Positions 34,394 to 43,539 of a stretch of DNA of 64,000 nt are shown piece after piece. Origin of the DNA: an uncultured Planctomyces sp. (lineage in GTDB: Bacteria > Planctomycetota > Planctomycetia > Planctomycetales > Planctomycetaceae); NCBI GenBank assembly GCA_937904325.1, contig CALGTK010000187.1, positions 17,939-81,938 of the forward strand, read 5' to 3'. Under the pieces are notes generated by a model. That model was not told the DNA's origin, ran no database searches, and saw only the letters and a program-made list of their open reading frames with translations. Position 1 is the first letter of the stretch, and each line of letters opens with the position of its first letter. The translations under genes and the position numbers were made by a program.

Positions 34394-35002
34394 CTATTCA
34401 TAGTCAATGGGACATCCCACTGGCTTCGTTTCGGTAATCTCGACACGCTTGCCAGCGAGTAACGATTCGATTGCATCCTTAAGGTAGCGTCTTTTGACTT
34501 TGTCCGGATACATGCTGTCGTCGATCCCTCCCATGTAGGCAATGCGACGTTTGCCATCGAGCAGAAAGGCACTGGGCGTCCACAATGCACCGTACTGCTT
34601 CCCGATTTTCTGTGTTGGATCCTGAAGATAGGCGAACGGATACTTCCGTTCCGCCGACCGTTTCTTCATCGCTTCAAGGCTGTCTGCTTCGTAGCGGCTC
34701 ACGCTGACCGTAACCAGTTTGACGCCCTTCTGAGAATACTCGTTTGCGAGTTTGATCAGCCGCTGTTCGTAAGACTGCGCGACCGGGCAATGGTTACACG
34801 TAAACACGACGACAACAACTTTGGCTTTCTTCAGATTGTTAAGGCTATGTTTTTTGTTGTCGACGCCGAGAAGCTCTTTCCATGTCGGAGCCTGCTTACC
34901 GATATCCATCACTCGGTTGAATTTCGCAGCCATCGTCTCTGGAGAAGCCGCTGGGCTTATGCTTGAAAAGACAACGAATAAGTAAAACCATCGTGATGTC
35001 AT
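34394..35002 (-). CDS. Exported thioredoxin-like (redoxin) protein
   Basis: 202 aa. A signal peptide (WFYLFVVFSSISPAAS, then PETMAA) is followed by a thioredoxin fold: beta strand VVVVVFTCNHCPVAQSYEQR with the CxxC-type pair CNHC (about residue 70), and the cis-proline in GALWTPSAFLLDG. A third cysteine near the C-terminus (PVGCPIDYE) is conserved in this AhpC/TSA-like subgroup as I know it. Location: periplasm or cell surface. No operon partner. It may reduce or protect exported proteins; substrate unknown. Confidence 0.85.
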   Translation of the reverse strand: MTSRWFYLFVVFSSISPAASPETMAAKFNRVMDIGKQAPTWKELLGVDNKKHSLNNLKKAKVVVVVFTCNHCPVAQSYEQRLIKLANEYSQKGVKLVTVSVSRYEADSLEAMKKRSAERKYPFAYLQDPTQKIGKQYGALWTPSAFLLDGKRRIAYMGGIDDSMYPDKVKRRYLKDAIESLLAGKRVEITETKPVGCPIDYE

Positions 35003-35412
35003 GAGACCAAACCTTCCTGATGATGCCTGCTTTACAGTGTCTCGTTATTTGTCGACCGATCATGAACATGATCGCTGCAAGTTTTACCATGGCGAAGTGA
35101 TGCGGGCGAGATTGCCGTCTCAAATGAAGACTTTTCAGCGTTCAACGAATCATTCGATGGCTTTTTCTTCGATGCTTCTCTGGCTGGCGAGTGACCGACT
35201 GAGTTCAGACCGGCTGTTGGTTTGTCATGGGGGAAACTCAGTCATCCGAGCGCTGTAATCAGGACACAATATTGCCAAATTGCCGTAAGCAATAGCCTTG
35301 CCCGACTCTTGTGTTTCAATCCATGTTGAGCAGAGGACGATGCATCACTCGGCACTTCGAGGTATGATTTCAGTATCTACTGATGTGTTTTGGGCTTGCG
35401 GGGATTCTGCTA
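35003..35412. other. Intergenic region, divergent control region
   Basis: About 410 bases between the minus-strand thioredoxin-like gene and the plus-strand DUF1549/1553 gene. I see no conserved gene, RNA or clear hairpin. Short open frames here have no homology I recognise. Confidence 0.4.
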
Positions 35413-38400
35413 ATGCGGCTTTCGATTTTCATGCTCACCGCTGTTGCTGTCTTTGCGGCGCCGTTTTCTGTGCTCGCTGCAGAGCCAGAAATTCCCAGGG
35501 ATGATTCTGCCGCGGTTGATTTCTTTGAGAAGAAGATTCGACCGGTTCTGATTGATAAGTGCTACGATTGTCACTCTGAGAAGGCCCAGGCGGACGGAGA
35601 CCTTAAAGGTGGATTGCTGCTCGACAGCCGGCAGGCTACACAGGCAGGCGGCGACTCGGGTCCGGCCGTTGTTCCGAATAAAATCGAAGAGAGTTTGATC
35701 ATCGATGCGATCAGGTACGGGGAAGATTCTTATCAGATGCCTCCGGCTGGAAAGCTCTCGCACGCGGTCATCGCAGATTTCGAAAAGTGGGTGTCGATGG
35801 GCGCTCCAGATCCAAGGGATACTCCGACCGCCGCGTCGCCACGCAAAGAGATCGATTGGAAGCTGGCCCGCCAACACTGGTCGTTACAGCGACCTCACCA
35901 GCAGACTGTCCCGGATGTAAAGAATGTGAAGCAGATTCAGAAGCCGATTGACGCTTTCATTCTTAAGCAACTGGAAGACGCCGGACTGGAGCAGGTCGAA
36001 CGCGCCGAGCGGAACACACTGTTGCGGCGAGCGTGTTTTGACCTGACTGGATTGCCGCCGACTATCGAACAGCTTGATGAGTTTCTGAACGATGAATCCT
36101 CCGACGCCTTTGCGAAGCTGATTGACCGGTTGCTGGATTCAAAAAGCTATGGCGAGCGGTGGGCGCGGCACTGGCTCGATGTCGCGAGGTACTCGGAAGA
36201 CAACACGAATATGGGGCCGCACAACGGACCTTATCCTCATGCGTGGCGTTATCGAGACTGGGTTGTCCAGGCTTTGAACGAAGATGTGCCGTACGACGAG
36301 TTCATCGTGCGGCAACTTGCGACCGACTTCCTGCCGAATACCGGCCCGGAAGATAACGCGGCACTCGGTTTCCAGGGATTGGCACCGTCTTACCACAAGG
36401 AGGTCGCCCTTGCGAAACTGGTTCTGGAAAACCGCTACGCCGACGAGTGGGAAGACCGTGTCGATGCGATCGGTCGAGGATTGCTCGGTCTGACACTTGC
36501 CTGTGCCCGGTGTCACGACCACAAATACGATCCAGTGACGGTCGAAGACTATTACTCACTGGCAAGCATTTTCGCCTCGTGCCGGCAGACGACTCGGCCG
36601 GTGATTTCAGACGAAGAAATCGCAAAGACGCAACCGGTTCGCGACAAGGTCAAAAAGCTCGAAGAACAGATTGCCGAGTGGGCAAAGCAGATCAAAGAAC
36701 TCCCCAAAGAGATTTCCGATCTTGAGAAGAAGCTCAAAGAAGATTCAGCGCCAACAGCGACCGGAGTGGAGTCAGCAGCCGACGATGCGAAACCGGAAGT
36801 GTTTGACGTCGAACAGGCCCAGCAACGAATTGCCGACGCGAAGGCTCTGATTGAAAAGGCCAAACAGGAAACTCCCAAAGCGAAGGCGGAGGTCGTCGAA
36901 CTTAAGAAAACGCCGGGCTTCGAGATTCCCATTGCCAATGCACTGACCGAAGAGCAGGTTCGCGTTGAAGAGATCACCAAAGAGAAAATGAAGATCGTTT
37001 ACTATGAGAACAAGCCGCGTGACTTGAACATCTTTATCCGCGGTGACGCCGGGCGACTCGGGAAACCTGTTCAGCGAGGTTTTCTGCGAGTGCTGTCTCC
37101 CGAAAAAAACGAATCTTACACGAACGGCAGTGGTCGTCTTGAACTCGCGCGGGCGATCACGAGTCGCGATAATCCGCTGACCGCTCGTGTCATCGTCAAC
37201 CGAATATGGATGCATCATTTCGGAACGGGGTTAGTCGATTCGCCAAGTAATTTTGGCATCACCGGTTCGAAGCCTTCGCATCCAAAGCTGCTCGACGATC
37301 TGGCCGTTCGGTTCATGGACAACGGTTGGTCACTGAAGTGGCTGCATCGCGAGGTCATGCTGTCTTCGACGTACCAGCAGTCTTCAGTGTCGGTCGACGC
37401 GACTCAACTTAAAACTGTCGACCCAGACAATAGACTGCTGTCGCATTTCAACCGTCGCCGCCTCTCTGCCGAAGCGTTTCGCGACTCGGCCCTCGCCGTC
37501 AGTGGGCAGCTTGATACGACGGTCGGAGGTCCATCGGGCGATGCCGACAAGGCTGATTTCAAACGCAGGACGATTTACGCCGCGGTGTCGCGGCACAAGC
37601 TGAGCGACACGCTGCAGACGTTCGATTTCCCCGACCCTGCGATTCACTGTGAACAACGAGCGGACACCACGACTCCGTTGCAGCAGATGTTTGTCCTGAA
37701 CTCGCCGTTCATGCGCAAGCAGGCCGCGGCCCTGGCAGATCGAGTCGGTAAGATTGCCGAGCTGACGGTCGAGCAGAAAATCCAACTCGCGCATCAGTTA
37801 TTGTTTGCACGCGATCCGTCCCCGACGGAACTGGCGATTGCTCGCGAGTTTCTGTCCGAAGTAGAGCCGGCATCCAAATCTGCTGCTCTGTTAAGCGATA
37901 CCGAAGCGGTCGCACCGACGTTTTCAGGCAAGCGAGTTCGTGCGGACATTTCAGAATTCGGTGATGATTACTCTGTCGAAATGTGGATTCGCAACACGCT
38001 GCCGAATTCGTCGCGGCCGGTGACCGGCTACTTCTTCTCACGAGGTGCAGAGAAACCTGCCACCGACCACGGAGACCACTTCGGAATCAGCGGCACGTCG
38101 GGCGGTCAACCAGGACGGCTTCTCTTTTACAACGGCGCAACCAATAAACAGTCGATAAGCGGAGCTGAGGTGCTGAAGGAAAACCATTGGTATCACGTCG
38201 CCCTGGTGCGGAACGGCGAGACCGTGTCGCTCTACTTAAACGGCGATCTCAAACGTGGCGCTACCGGGACGGCGAAGCTGGGATTCAAGTCCGGCGTCGA
38301 ACTCCTTTTTGTCGGAGGTCGTCGTGACAACTTTGCAAACTTCCAGGGACAATTGCAGGAAGTTGCTGTATTCAATCGGTCGCTTGTAGCCAAGGAAGTT

Positions 38401-38679
38401 GTTCAACACTTCGCGGCCTCAAAGATTGTTGATACCGCAGATGAATCTGGTCGACTCACGTCTCATTCCGATTTCGCCGATGCGATACTTAAGTCAAAAC
38501 CGATCGCCTACTGGCCGCTTCGAACGGACCCGACTGACGTGGGGCAAGCGAGCGATCTCTCTGAACATGCCAACCATGCTGTCTACGAAGGTCGAGGGAC
38601 CAAAACGCCGATGCAGACTCGCTGGAGTCGCTACGCGCACGCTTTACTCAGCAGCAACGAATTCCTGTACATCGACTGA
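35413..38679 (+). CDS. Planctomycete cytochrome-c/DUF1549/DUF1553 protein with inserted LamG domain
   Basis: 1088 aa, exported (signal MRLSIFMLTAVAVFAAPFSV then LAAEP). Order: PSCyt1-type haem-binding region with CYDCH (about residue 50), DUF1549 (FDLTGLPPTIEQLDEFL and ERWARHWLDVARYSEDNTN), a charged coiled-coil stretch (about 409-496), then DUF1553 (GNGSGRLELARAITS-like, NRIWMHHFGTGLVDSPSNFG, HREVMLSSTYQQSS, HCEQRADTTTPLQQMFVLN). A LamG-like beta-sandwich (about 846-999) is placed before the last DUF1553 segment RYAHALLSSNEFLYID. The two motifs MCFG... at 35383 and MRLS... at 35413 are both possible starts; the latter gives the cleaner signal. Function of the family is not settled; it accompanies sulfatases and DUF1501 proteins. 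Confidence 0.9.
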   Translation: MRLSIFMLTAVAVFAAPFSVLAAEPEIPRDDSAAVDFFEKKIRPVLIDKCYDCHSEKAQADGDLKGGLLLDSRQATQAGGDSGPAVVPNKIEESLIIDAIRYGEDSYQMPPAGKLSHAVIADFEKWVSMGAPDPRDTPTAASPRKEIDWKLARQHWSLQRPHQQTVPDVKNVKQIQKPIDAFILKQLEDAGLEQVERAERNTLLRRACFDLTGLPPTIEQLDEFLNDESSDAFAKLIDRLLDSKSYGERWARHWLDVARYSEDNTNMGPHNGPYPHAWRYRDWVVQALNEDVPYDEFIVRQLATDFLPNTGPEDNAALGFQGLAPSYHKEVALAKLVLENRYADEWEDRVDAIGRGLLGLTLACARCHDHKYDPVTVEDYYSLASIFASCRQTTRPVISDEEIAKTQPVRDKVKKLEEQIAEWAKQIKELPKEISDLEKKLKEDSAPTATGVESAADDAKPEVFDVEQAQQRIADAKALIEKAKQETPKAKAEVVELKKTPGFEIPIANALTEEQVRVEEITKEKMKIVYYENKPRDLNIFIRGDAGRLGKPVQRGFLRVLSPEKNESYTNGSGRLELARAITSRDNPLTARVIVNRIWMHHFGTGLVDSPSNFGITGSKPSHPKLLDDLAVRFMDNGWSLKWLHREVMLSSTYQQSSVSVDATQLKTVDPDNRLLSHFNRRRLSAEAFRDSALAVSGQLDTTVGGPSGDADKADFKRRTIYAAVSRHKLSDTLQTFDFPDPAIHCEQRADTTTPLQQMFVLNSPFMRKQAAALADRVGKIAELTVEQKIQLAHQLLFARDPSPTELAIAREFLSEVEPASKSAALLSDTEAVAPTFSGKRVRADISEFGDDYSVEMWIRNTLPNSSRPVTGYFFSRGAEKPATDHGDHFGISGTSGGQPGRLLFYNGATNKQSISGAEVLKENHWYHVALVRNGETVSLYLNGDLKRGATGTAKLGFKSGVELLFVGGRRDNFANFQGQLQEVAVFNRSLVAKEVVQHFAASKIVDTADESGRLTSHSDFADAILKSKPIAYWPLRTDPTDVGQASDLSEHANHAVYEGRGTKTPMQTRWSRYAHALLSSNEFLYID

Positions 38680-38685
38680 TTTCAC

Positions 38686-40068
38686 ATGAGCGATTTCCAA
38701 CGACAACCTGTTCTGCAAGTCTCTCGCCGTGAACTTCTCAGCACGGTCGGCGGTGGTTTCGGTGCGCTGGGACTGGCTGGCCTTTTGCAGAACGCGGCGC
38801 CCGCAGCCAACCAGCTTTCGCACTTTGCTCCGCGAGCGAAACGAGCGATCTTCCTCTTCATGAGCGGAGGACCATCTCAGGTCGACACGTTCGATCCGAA
38901 GCCGTTGCTCAAAAAGCTCGAAGGCAAAAAACCACCCGGTGCCGACATTCGCACGGCCTCGCCAACGGCCGGACTGATGCCGTCGACCGTTCGGTTTTTT
39001 CCGTCGGGGCAGTCGGGAATTCCGGTTTCGGAGCATCTTCAGAAGACGGCTCGGCACATCGACGACATGGCGATCATCCGGTCGATGCATACCGACTTTC
39101 CAAATCATGCGCCGGCGCTATGCATGATGAATCTGGGAGTGTTGACTCCGACTCGCCCGAGTCTCGGTTCATGGGTGTCGTACGGGTTGGGTACTGAGAA
39201 CGACAACCTGCCCGGCTACATCGCGCTTTGTCCAGGTAAGCCGGTCGTTGGCCCAAAACTTTGGGGAGCGGCATTCCTGCCAGGCAGGCACCAGGCCACG
39301 CATATCAACAATTCGGATCTGACTCCGGCAAAGATGATCCCGCATTTGAAGAACGATTTTCTCGCGAGAGACGAACAGCGAGAGCAACTCGACCTGATTA
39401 AGAGACTGAATCGCGAGCATCAGAAACTTCGTCCGGGGGACGACTCGCTGGAAACGCGCATTCGATCGATGGAGTTGGCCTATCGAATGCAATTTGAAGC
39501 GTTAGACACTTTTGACATCGCGACGGAAACCAGGGAAACTCAGGCCGCCTACGGTAAAAGTCAGTTCTCAAAAGCGTGTCTACTGGCAAGACGGCTCAGC
39601 GAGAAAGGTGTCCGCTTTGTCCAGGTTTACTACGGAAACCGCCAGCCTTGGGATACTCACAGCAAGCACAACGAGAAGAATGAAACGCTCTGCAAAGACA
39701 TCGATCAACCGGTCGCTCAATTACTAACCGATCTGAAACAGCGAGGGCTGCTTGACGAAACGCTGGTCATCTGGGGCGGCGAATTTGGAAGAACGCCAAC
39801 GTCACAAAGCGGCGACGGGCGAGACCATAACCCCAACGGCTTCACGATGTGGCTGGCTGGAGGCGGTATCAAAGGCGGGACGATTCACGGTGCATCTGAC
39901 GACTTCGGCTTCACGGCGGTCGAAGACAAAGTCCACGTCCATGACCTCCATGCCACGATCCTGCACCAGTTCGGTCTCGACCACGAAAAGCTGACCTATC
40001 CATACAGCGGCCGCAACTTCCGCCTGACAGATGTTGAAGGCCGCATCATCCGCAACATTCTGGCGTAA
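38686..40068 (+). CDS. DUF1501 protein, Tat-exported
   Basis: 460 aa. Twin-arginine signal SRRELLSTVGGGFGALGL (residues about 13-30). The rest is the DUF1501 alkaline-phosphatase-like fold: AIFLFMSGGPSQVDTFDPKP, HTDFPNHAPALC, VRFVQVYYG, TLVIWGGEFGRTPTSQ, GRDHNPNGFTMWLAGGGIKGG and HDLHATILHQFGLDHEKL. Starts six bases after the previous stop, so it is translationally close to the DUF1549/1553 gene, the standard planctomycete pair. The exact enzymatic activity of DUF1501 proteins is unknown. Confidence 0.93.
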   Translation: MSDFQRQPVLQVSRRELLSTVGGGFGALGLAGLLQNAAPAANQLSHFAPRAKRAIFLFMSGGPSQVDTFDPKPLLKKLEGKKPPGADIRTASPTAGLMPSTVRFFPSGQSGIPVSEHLQKTARHIDDMAIIRSMHTDFPNHAPALCMMNLGVLTPTRPSLGSWVSYGLGTENDNLPGYIALCPGKPVVGPKLWGAAFLPGRHQATHINNSDLTPAKMIPHLKNDFLARDEQREQLDLIKRLNREHQKLRPGDDSLETRIRSMELAYRMQFEALDTFDIATETRETQAAYGKSQFSKACLLARRLSEKGVRFVQVYYGNRQPWDTHSKHNEKNETLCKDIDQPVAQLLTDLKQRGLLDETLVIWGGEFGRTPTSQSGDGRDHNPNGFTMWLAGGGIKGGTIHGASDDFGFTAVEDKVHVHDLHATILHQFGLDHEKLTYPYSGRNFRLTDVEGRIIRNILA

Positions 40069-40131
40069 CGGCTCGGCAGAGAGCCAGCATCAAGGTACGG
40101 CCAACTGCGATTTCTCAAACGGAGGCACGGC

Positions 40132-41532
40132 TTGTTGTTCATTCAAATTGATACATGCATCAGGCGGCTCGCGGTCTTCAGTTGCCTGGCGATGTCTGCA
40201 TTCTTGATGTTCCAACCGTTGGTTCGTGCCGAAGACAAAACGCCGAACATTCTATTTATCCTGATCGATGATCTGGGTTGGATGGACCTGGCTTGTCAGG
40301 GCAATAAGCTTGTCGAAACTCCCAATATCGACCGTCTCGCGACTCAGGGCATGCGGTTCACAGATGCTTACGCAGCCGCGCCGGTCTGCTCTCCCACCAG
40401 AGCGGCAATCCTGACGGGAAAATTTCCAGCAAGGCTTCGAATCACTAACCACTTGCCGGATCGACCAGCCTTTACGCCGCCAAAGGCGAAGCTAGGTCCG
40501 GCTGAAATGCTGGATCATCTTCCACTCGAACATGTCACGATTGCCGAACGTCTTAAAATAGCTGGTTATAAGACGGGATTCTTTGGCAAGTGGCACCTCA
40601 ATAGTCGAGGAGCGACGCAGTTTTATCCTGAACATCAGGGTTTCGATCTGAACGTCGGAGGCTGTGCATTCGGAGGCCCTCCGACTTTTTTCGATCCATA
40701 CCGAATTCCTACGATCCAAAACCGTCAAAAGGGCGAGTACTTGCCTGATCGCCTGGCCGATGAGGCGATCAGTTTTCTGCAGCAGAATCAGGATGAACGC
40801 TTCATGCTCTTCCTGTGGAATTACACGGTGCATTGGCCCATGGAAGCTCCGGAATCGTTGCTGGAAAAATACAAGGCGCGAACAGGCCCCGGTCTGAATG
40901 ACACACGGTATGGCGCCATGATTGAAGCGATGGACTTGTCGATAGGCCGAGTTCTTGGGGCGCTCGATCGGCTGCAGCTTTCCACGGATACGCTCGTCGT
41001 TTTTACATCAGACAACGGAGGCTTCGGAGGAGTCGCCGATAATCGGCCCTTACGAGCGGCAAAAGGGCATCTCTACGAAGGTGGCATTCGAGTTCCGTTG
41101 ATCATTCGTTGGCCGGGAGTCATCAAACCAGAATCGATCAGCGACACACCGGTCATCAGCACCGACTTCTACGCAACAATTGTGAATGCAGCAAGACTTA
41201 TTCTAGCCGACAATGAATCGCCAGACGGTGAAAGTCTCTTGCCGATTCTGCGTGGCGATGGCTCATTGAAACGCGAGGCGATTTTCTTTCACTTTCCGAA
41301 CTACGCCTGGCATCGCTCGAATCGTCTCGGCAGTGCCGTTCGAGCCAGAGATTACAAGCTCATTGAGAGGTTTGATGATGGTTCGGTGGAGTTGTTCAAT
41401 CTGAAGAATGACCTTAGCGAACGGCATAACCTTGCCGATGCACAACCCGAACGAGTTGCCAGTCTGAAAAAGCAACTCGTTGATTTTCGAAGACGTACAA
41501 ACGCCGCGATGCCAGTCCCGGTTGAAAGGTAG
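40132..41532 (+). CDS. Exported sulfatase
   Basis: 466 aa. Signal peptide (RRLAVFSCLAMSAFLMF, then QPLVRAEDK). Formylglycine motif CSPTRAAILTG at about residue 86 inside AAPVCSPTRAAILTGKFPAR; metal-binding NILFILIDDLGW at the N-terminus and GKWHLN, TSDNGG later. Type I sulfatase that cleaves sulfate esters, probably on sulfated polysaccharides. TTG start at 40132 with GGAGG six bases upstream. It follows the DUF1549/1553 and DUF1501 genes and is probably co-transcribed. Confidence 0.93.
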   Translation: MLFIQIDTCIRRLAVFSCLAMSAFLMFQPLVRAEDKTPNILFILIDDLGWMDLACQGNKLVETPNIDRLATQGMRFTDAYAAAPVCSPTRAAILTGKFPARLRITNHLPDRPAFTPPKAKLGPAEMLDHLPLEHVTIAERLKIAGYKTGFFGKWHLNSRGATQFYPEHQGFDLNVGGCAFGGPPTFFDPYRIPTIQNRQKGEYLPDRLADEAISFLQQNQDERFMLFLWNYTVHWPMEAPESLLEKYKARTGPGLNDTRYGAMIEAMDLSIGRVLGALDRLQLSTDTLVVFTSDNGGFGGVADNRPLRAAKGHLYEGGIRVPLIIRWPGVIKPESISDTPVISTDFYATIVNAARLILADNESPDGESLLPILRGDGSLKREAIFFHFPNYAWHRSNRLGSAVRARDYKLIERFDDGSVELFNLKNDLSERHNLADAQPERVASLKKQLVDFRRRTNAAMPVPVER

Positions 41533-41569
41533 CTTTGCGGTCGCCTGGACTGGATCTGCCTGGGAGCTT

Positions 41570-42901
41570 TTACCTGGGCTGCTTCGATGATGCCGCGGGA
41601 GTCAGCCGACGCCCGCTAATCTTGTGTCCTGTCTGATTTGTGCCAGAGTAGCTCGCTCCGTTTGCTGCCAGAGCGACTCGGTCAATCCAGTAGCCTCCGG
41701 GTGCTTTGGGATCCTTCCACTTCATGAGAAGTTCGCTTCCCGTTAGCTCCCATTTTGCTTCGCCTTTGGTTCCAGTGATCTCACCAGTCGACTCGAAGAA
41801 AATATCATAGTGATCACCGTCCCCAACCGAGTGATCCCAGCGACCGACCAGTGGTGAGAATCCAAGCGGTGCTGTCGTTTCTGATTCGCGGACCAGTGGC
41901 TCACCGACTTTCGGCCAGCCATCGTCGGCCCATTCCAGCGTTCGAAGCTGCAGGATGCGTCCCTCCTCTGGAGTTTTCGCATCAATCACGTGGTAGACCA
42001 GCCAGTCGCCATCGTTTGTTTGAAGCACGCTGTTGTGGCCAGGGCCTCGCCAGCGTTCGTCGCCCATCAGCAGTAAAGTGCCGCCACCTTCTGACAACCG
42101 CTTACCAGCCTTATCCAGGTATGGGCCAAGTGGTGAATCCGCTCGACCGACCATCACCTTGTATGTGCTGTTTTCGTGAGCGCAACAGAAGTCCCATGAT
42201 GAAAACAGGAAGTACGAATCTTCGTGCCTGATCACGAAAGCCGCTTCAATCGAAGTAGGGGCAACATCACGACGACTCGCCACGGCGACGGTCTTCGGCT
42301 GAGACGTTGCAAACTTTCCAGTTGCAGAGTTCAGCTCTGCGGCTTTGATTCCGGTCCAATAAGAACCCCAATAAAGGTATGCTCGCCCGTCGCGGTCAGC
42401 CAGCATCGCGGGATCAATTGCGTTGTAGTCGTTCTTCTCGGGGAACGACTCGACGACAAGGCCATGGTCCTTCCACTTGTAGCCCGGATGCGAAGCGTCA
42501 AGAGTCGTATTCGTCGCCAATCCGATCACCGACCGCTGACTGCCAAACGTCGACACGCTGTAGTACAGCCAGTATCTGCCATTGGCATATTGAATTTCGG
42601 GAGCCCAGATCGAGTCGGCTCCGGGGATCAGTTCCAACGCCCACGCAGGAACAGCTTTGTCAAAAACGCGTCCGACCTTCTTCCACGCCTTGCGGTCAGT
42701 GCTGTGCCGAATCGAAATTCCTGCCCCGGTGGCAAAAACGTAAAATCCGGAACCGTCACGGGCCTGCACACACGCCGGATCGGGAGTTCCTTTCAACAGC
42801 CACTTCCGAAAGTCTGCCGCACTCTCCTGGGCAAATACCGACACATTTAGAGCAACGCTCAAGACCACTGTCTGGAACGCCGTAGCCGACTGATAATTCA
42901 T
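41570..42901 (-). CDS. Secreted GH43-family glycosidase
   Basis: 443 aa. Signal region (MNYQSATAFQTVVLSVALNV, then SVFAQES). Five-blade propeller of GH43: start of the domain TPDPACVQARDGSGFYVFAT with the catalytic-type aspartate, IWAPEIQYANGRYWLYYSVS, NDYNAIDPAMLADRDGRAYL, TSIEAAFVIRHEDSYFLFSS with the acid glutamate, and GPGHNSVLQTNDGDWLVYH. Best match in style is arabinan endo-1,5-alpha-L-arabinosidase. The C-terminal beta domain (GRWDHSVGDGDHYDIFF) is of the kind seen in that group. ATG at 42901 has AAAGG at eight bases; a GTG at 42928 is possible. Convergent with the sulfatase. Confidence 0.9.
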   Translation of the reverse strand: MNYQSATAFQTVVLSVALNVSVFAQESAADFRKWLLKGTPDPACVQARDGSGFYVFATGAGISIRHSTDRKAWKKVGRVFDKAVPAWALELIPGADSIWAPEIQYANGRYWLYYSVSTFGSQRSVIGLATNTTLDASHPGYKWKDHGLVVESFPEKNDYNAIDPAMLADRDGRAYLYWGSYWTGIKAAELNSATGKFATSQPKTVAVASRRDVAPTSIEAAFVIRHEDSYFLFSSWDFCCAHENSTYKVMVGRADSPLGPYLDKAGKRLSEGGGTLLLMGDERWRGPGHNSVLQTNDGDWLVYHVIDAKTPEEGRILQLRTLEWADDGWPKVGEPLVRESETTAPLGFSPLVGRWDHSVGDGDHYDIFFESTGEITGTKGEAKWELTGSELLMKWKDPKAPGGYWIDRVALAANGASYSGTNQTGHKISGRRLTPAASSKQPR

Positions 42902-43539
42902 CGTGGTGCCTTTCAATGATCGACTCACGCGTGGACCGTCCTACCCACTCGCATTGGATCACAGTCGACATCGAAGTGCAAAGAACACTCTCGCTACAGT
43001 TTAGTCTTAAGCTCACGCTTGTCGTGAATTGAGTCGTATAGCACTGCACGAAATTCCGAGGAGCATTGCGCCGGATGCCGAGGCCGTTATGATCGCGACC
43101 CAATGGGAACTCTTCTACGTTGCACATCGGTACTCAGGAATTCCGGCGCTGCCGCTTTTCGCAGAACAGTTTTGTTGCAGAGAAACCTTTGCGATCTGCA
43201 ACTGACAGGTCACAACCGGGCGATGTTGCCGGTACGTGCAGGTAAAGTTGGTTCCAGAAGAATTCCGTGACATAGCGATTCCAGTCGCGGCGGAAGCGCT
43301 TACTAAGTTCCAGAGTACCTTCGGACAGTTCAGCTTGAACAAGGCCGGACGAGCGCAAGGCTCTACGCGCCGTCTCTGTCATCTTTTCAACCGCTAACAG
43401 CCGTATTATCTGCCGGCTTTGAGAATACTGCTCCGAAGAAAATATGCTCGTTATCGTTGCCAGCAATGCAATTCGCTTGCGGATCACGACTGTTTCGATC
43501 CGTTAGTCGTGCCGGACAGATCCTGCTAAAATCACTCGA
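42902..43539. other. Intergenic region, 638 bases
   Basis: Between GH43 (minus) and the second lepA (plus). It holds a minus-strand open frame 43134-43382 (82 aa, starting MTETARRALRSSGLVQ) that I do not recognise; coding is doubtful. Just before lepA copy 2, TAAAAT ends seven bases before the ATG, so a very short or absent leader is possible. Confidence 0.4.

Noticed and set aside
35001..35258. Open frame of 85 codons upstream of the first DUF1549/1553 gene.
   Set aside because: No ribosome site, homology or compositional sign of coding; treated as intergenic.
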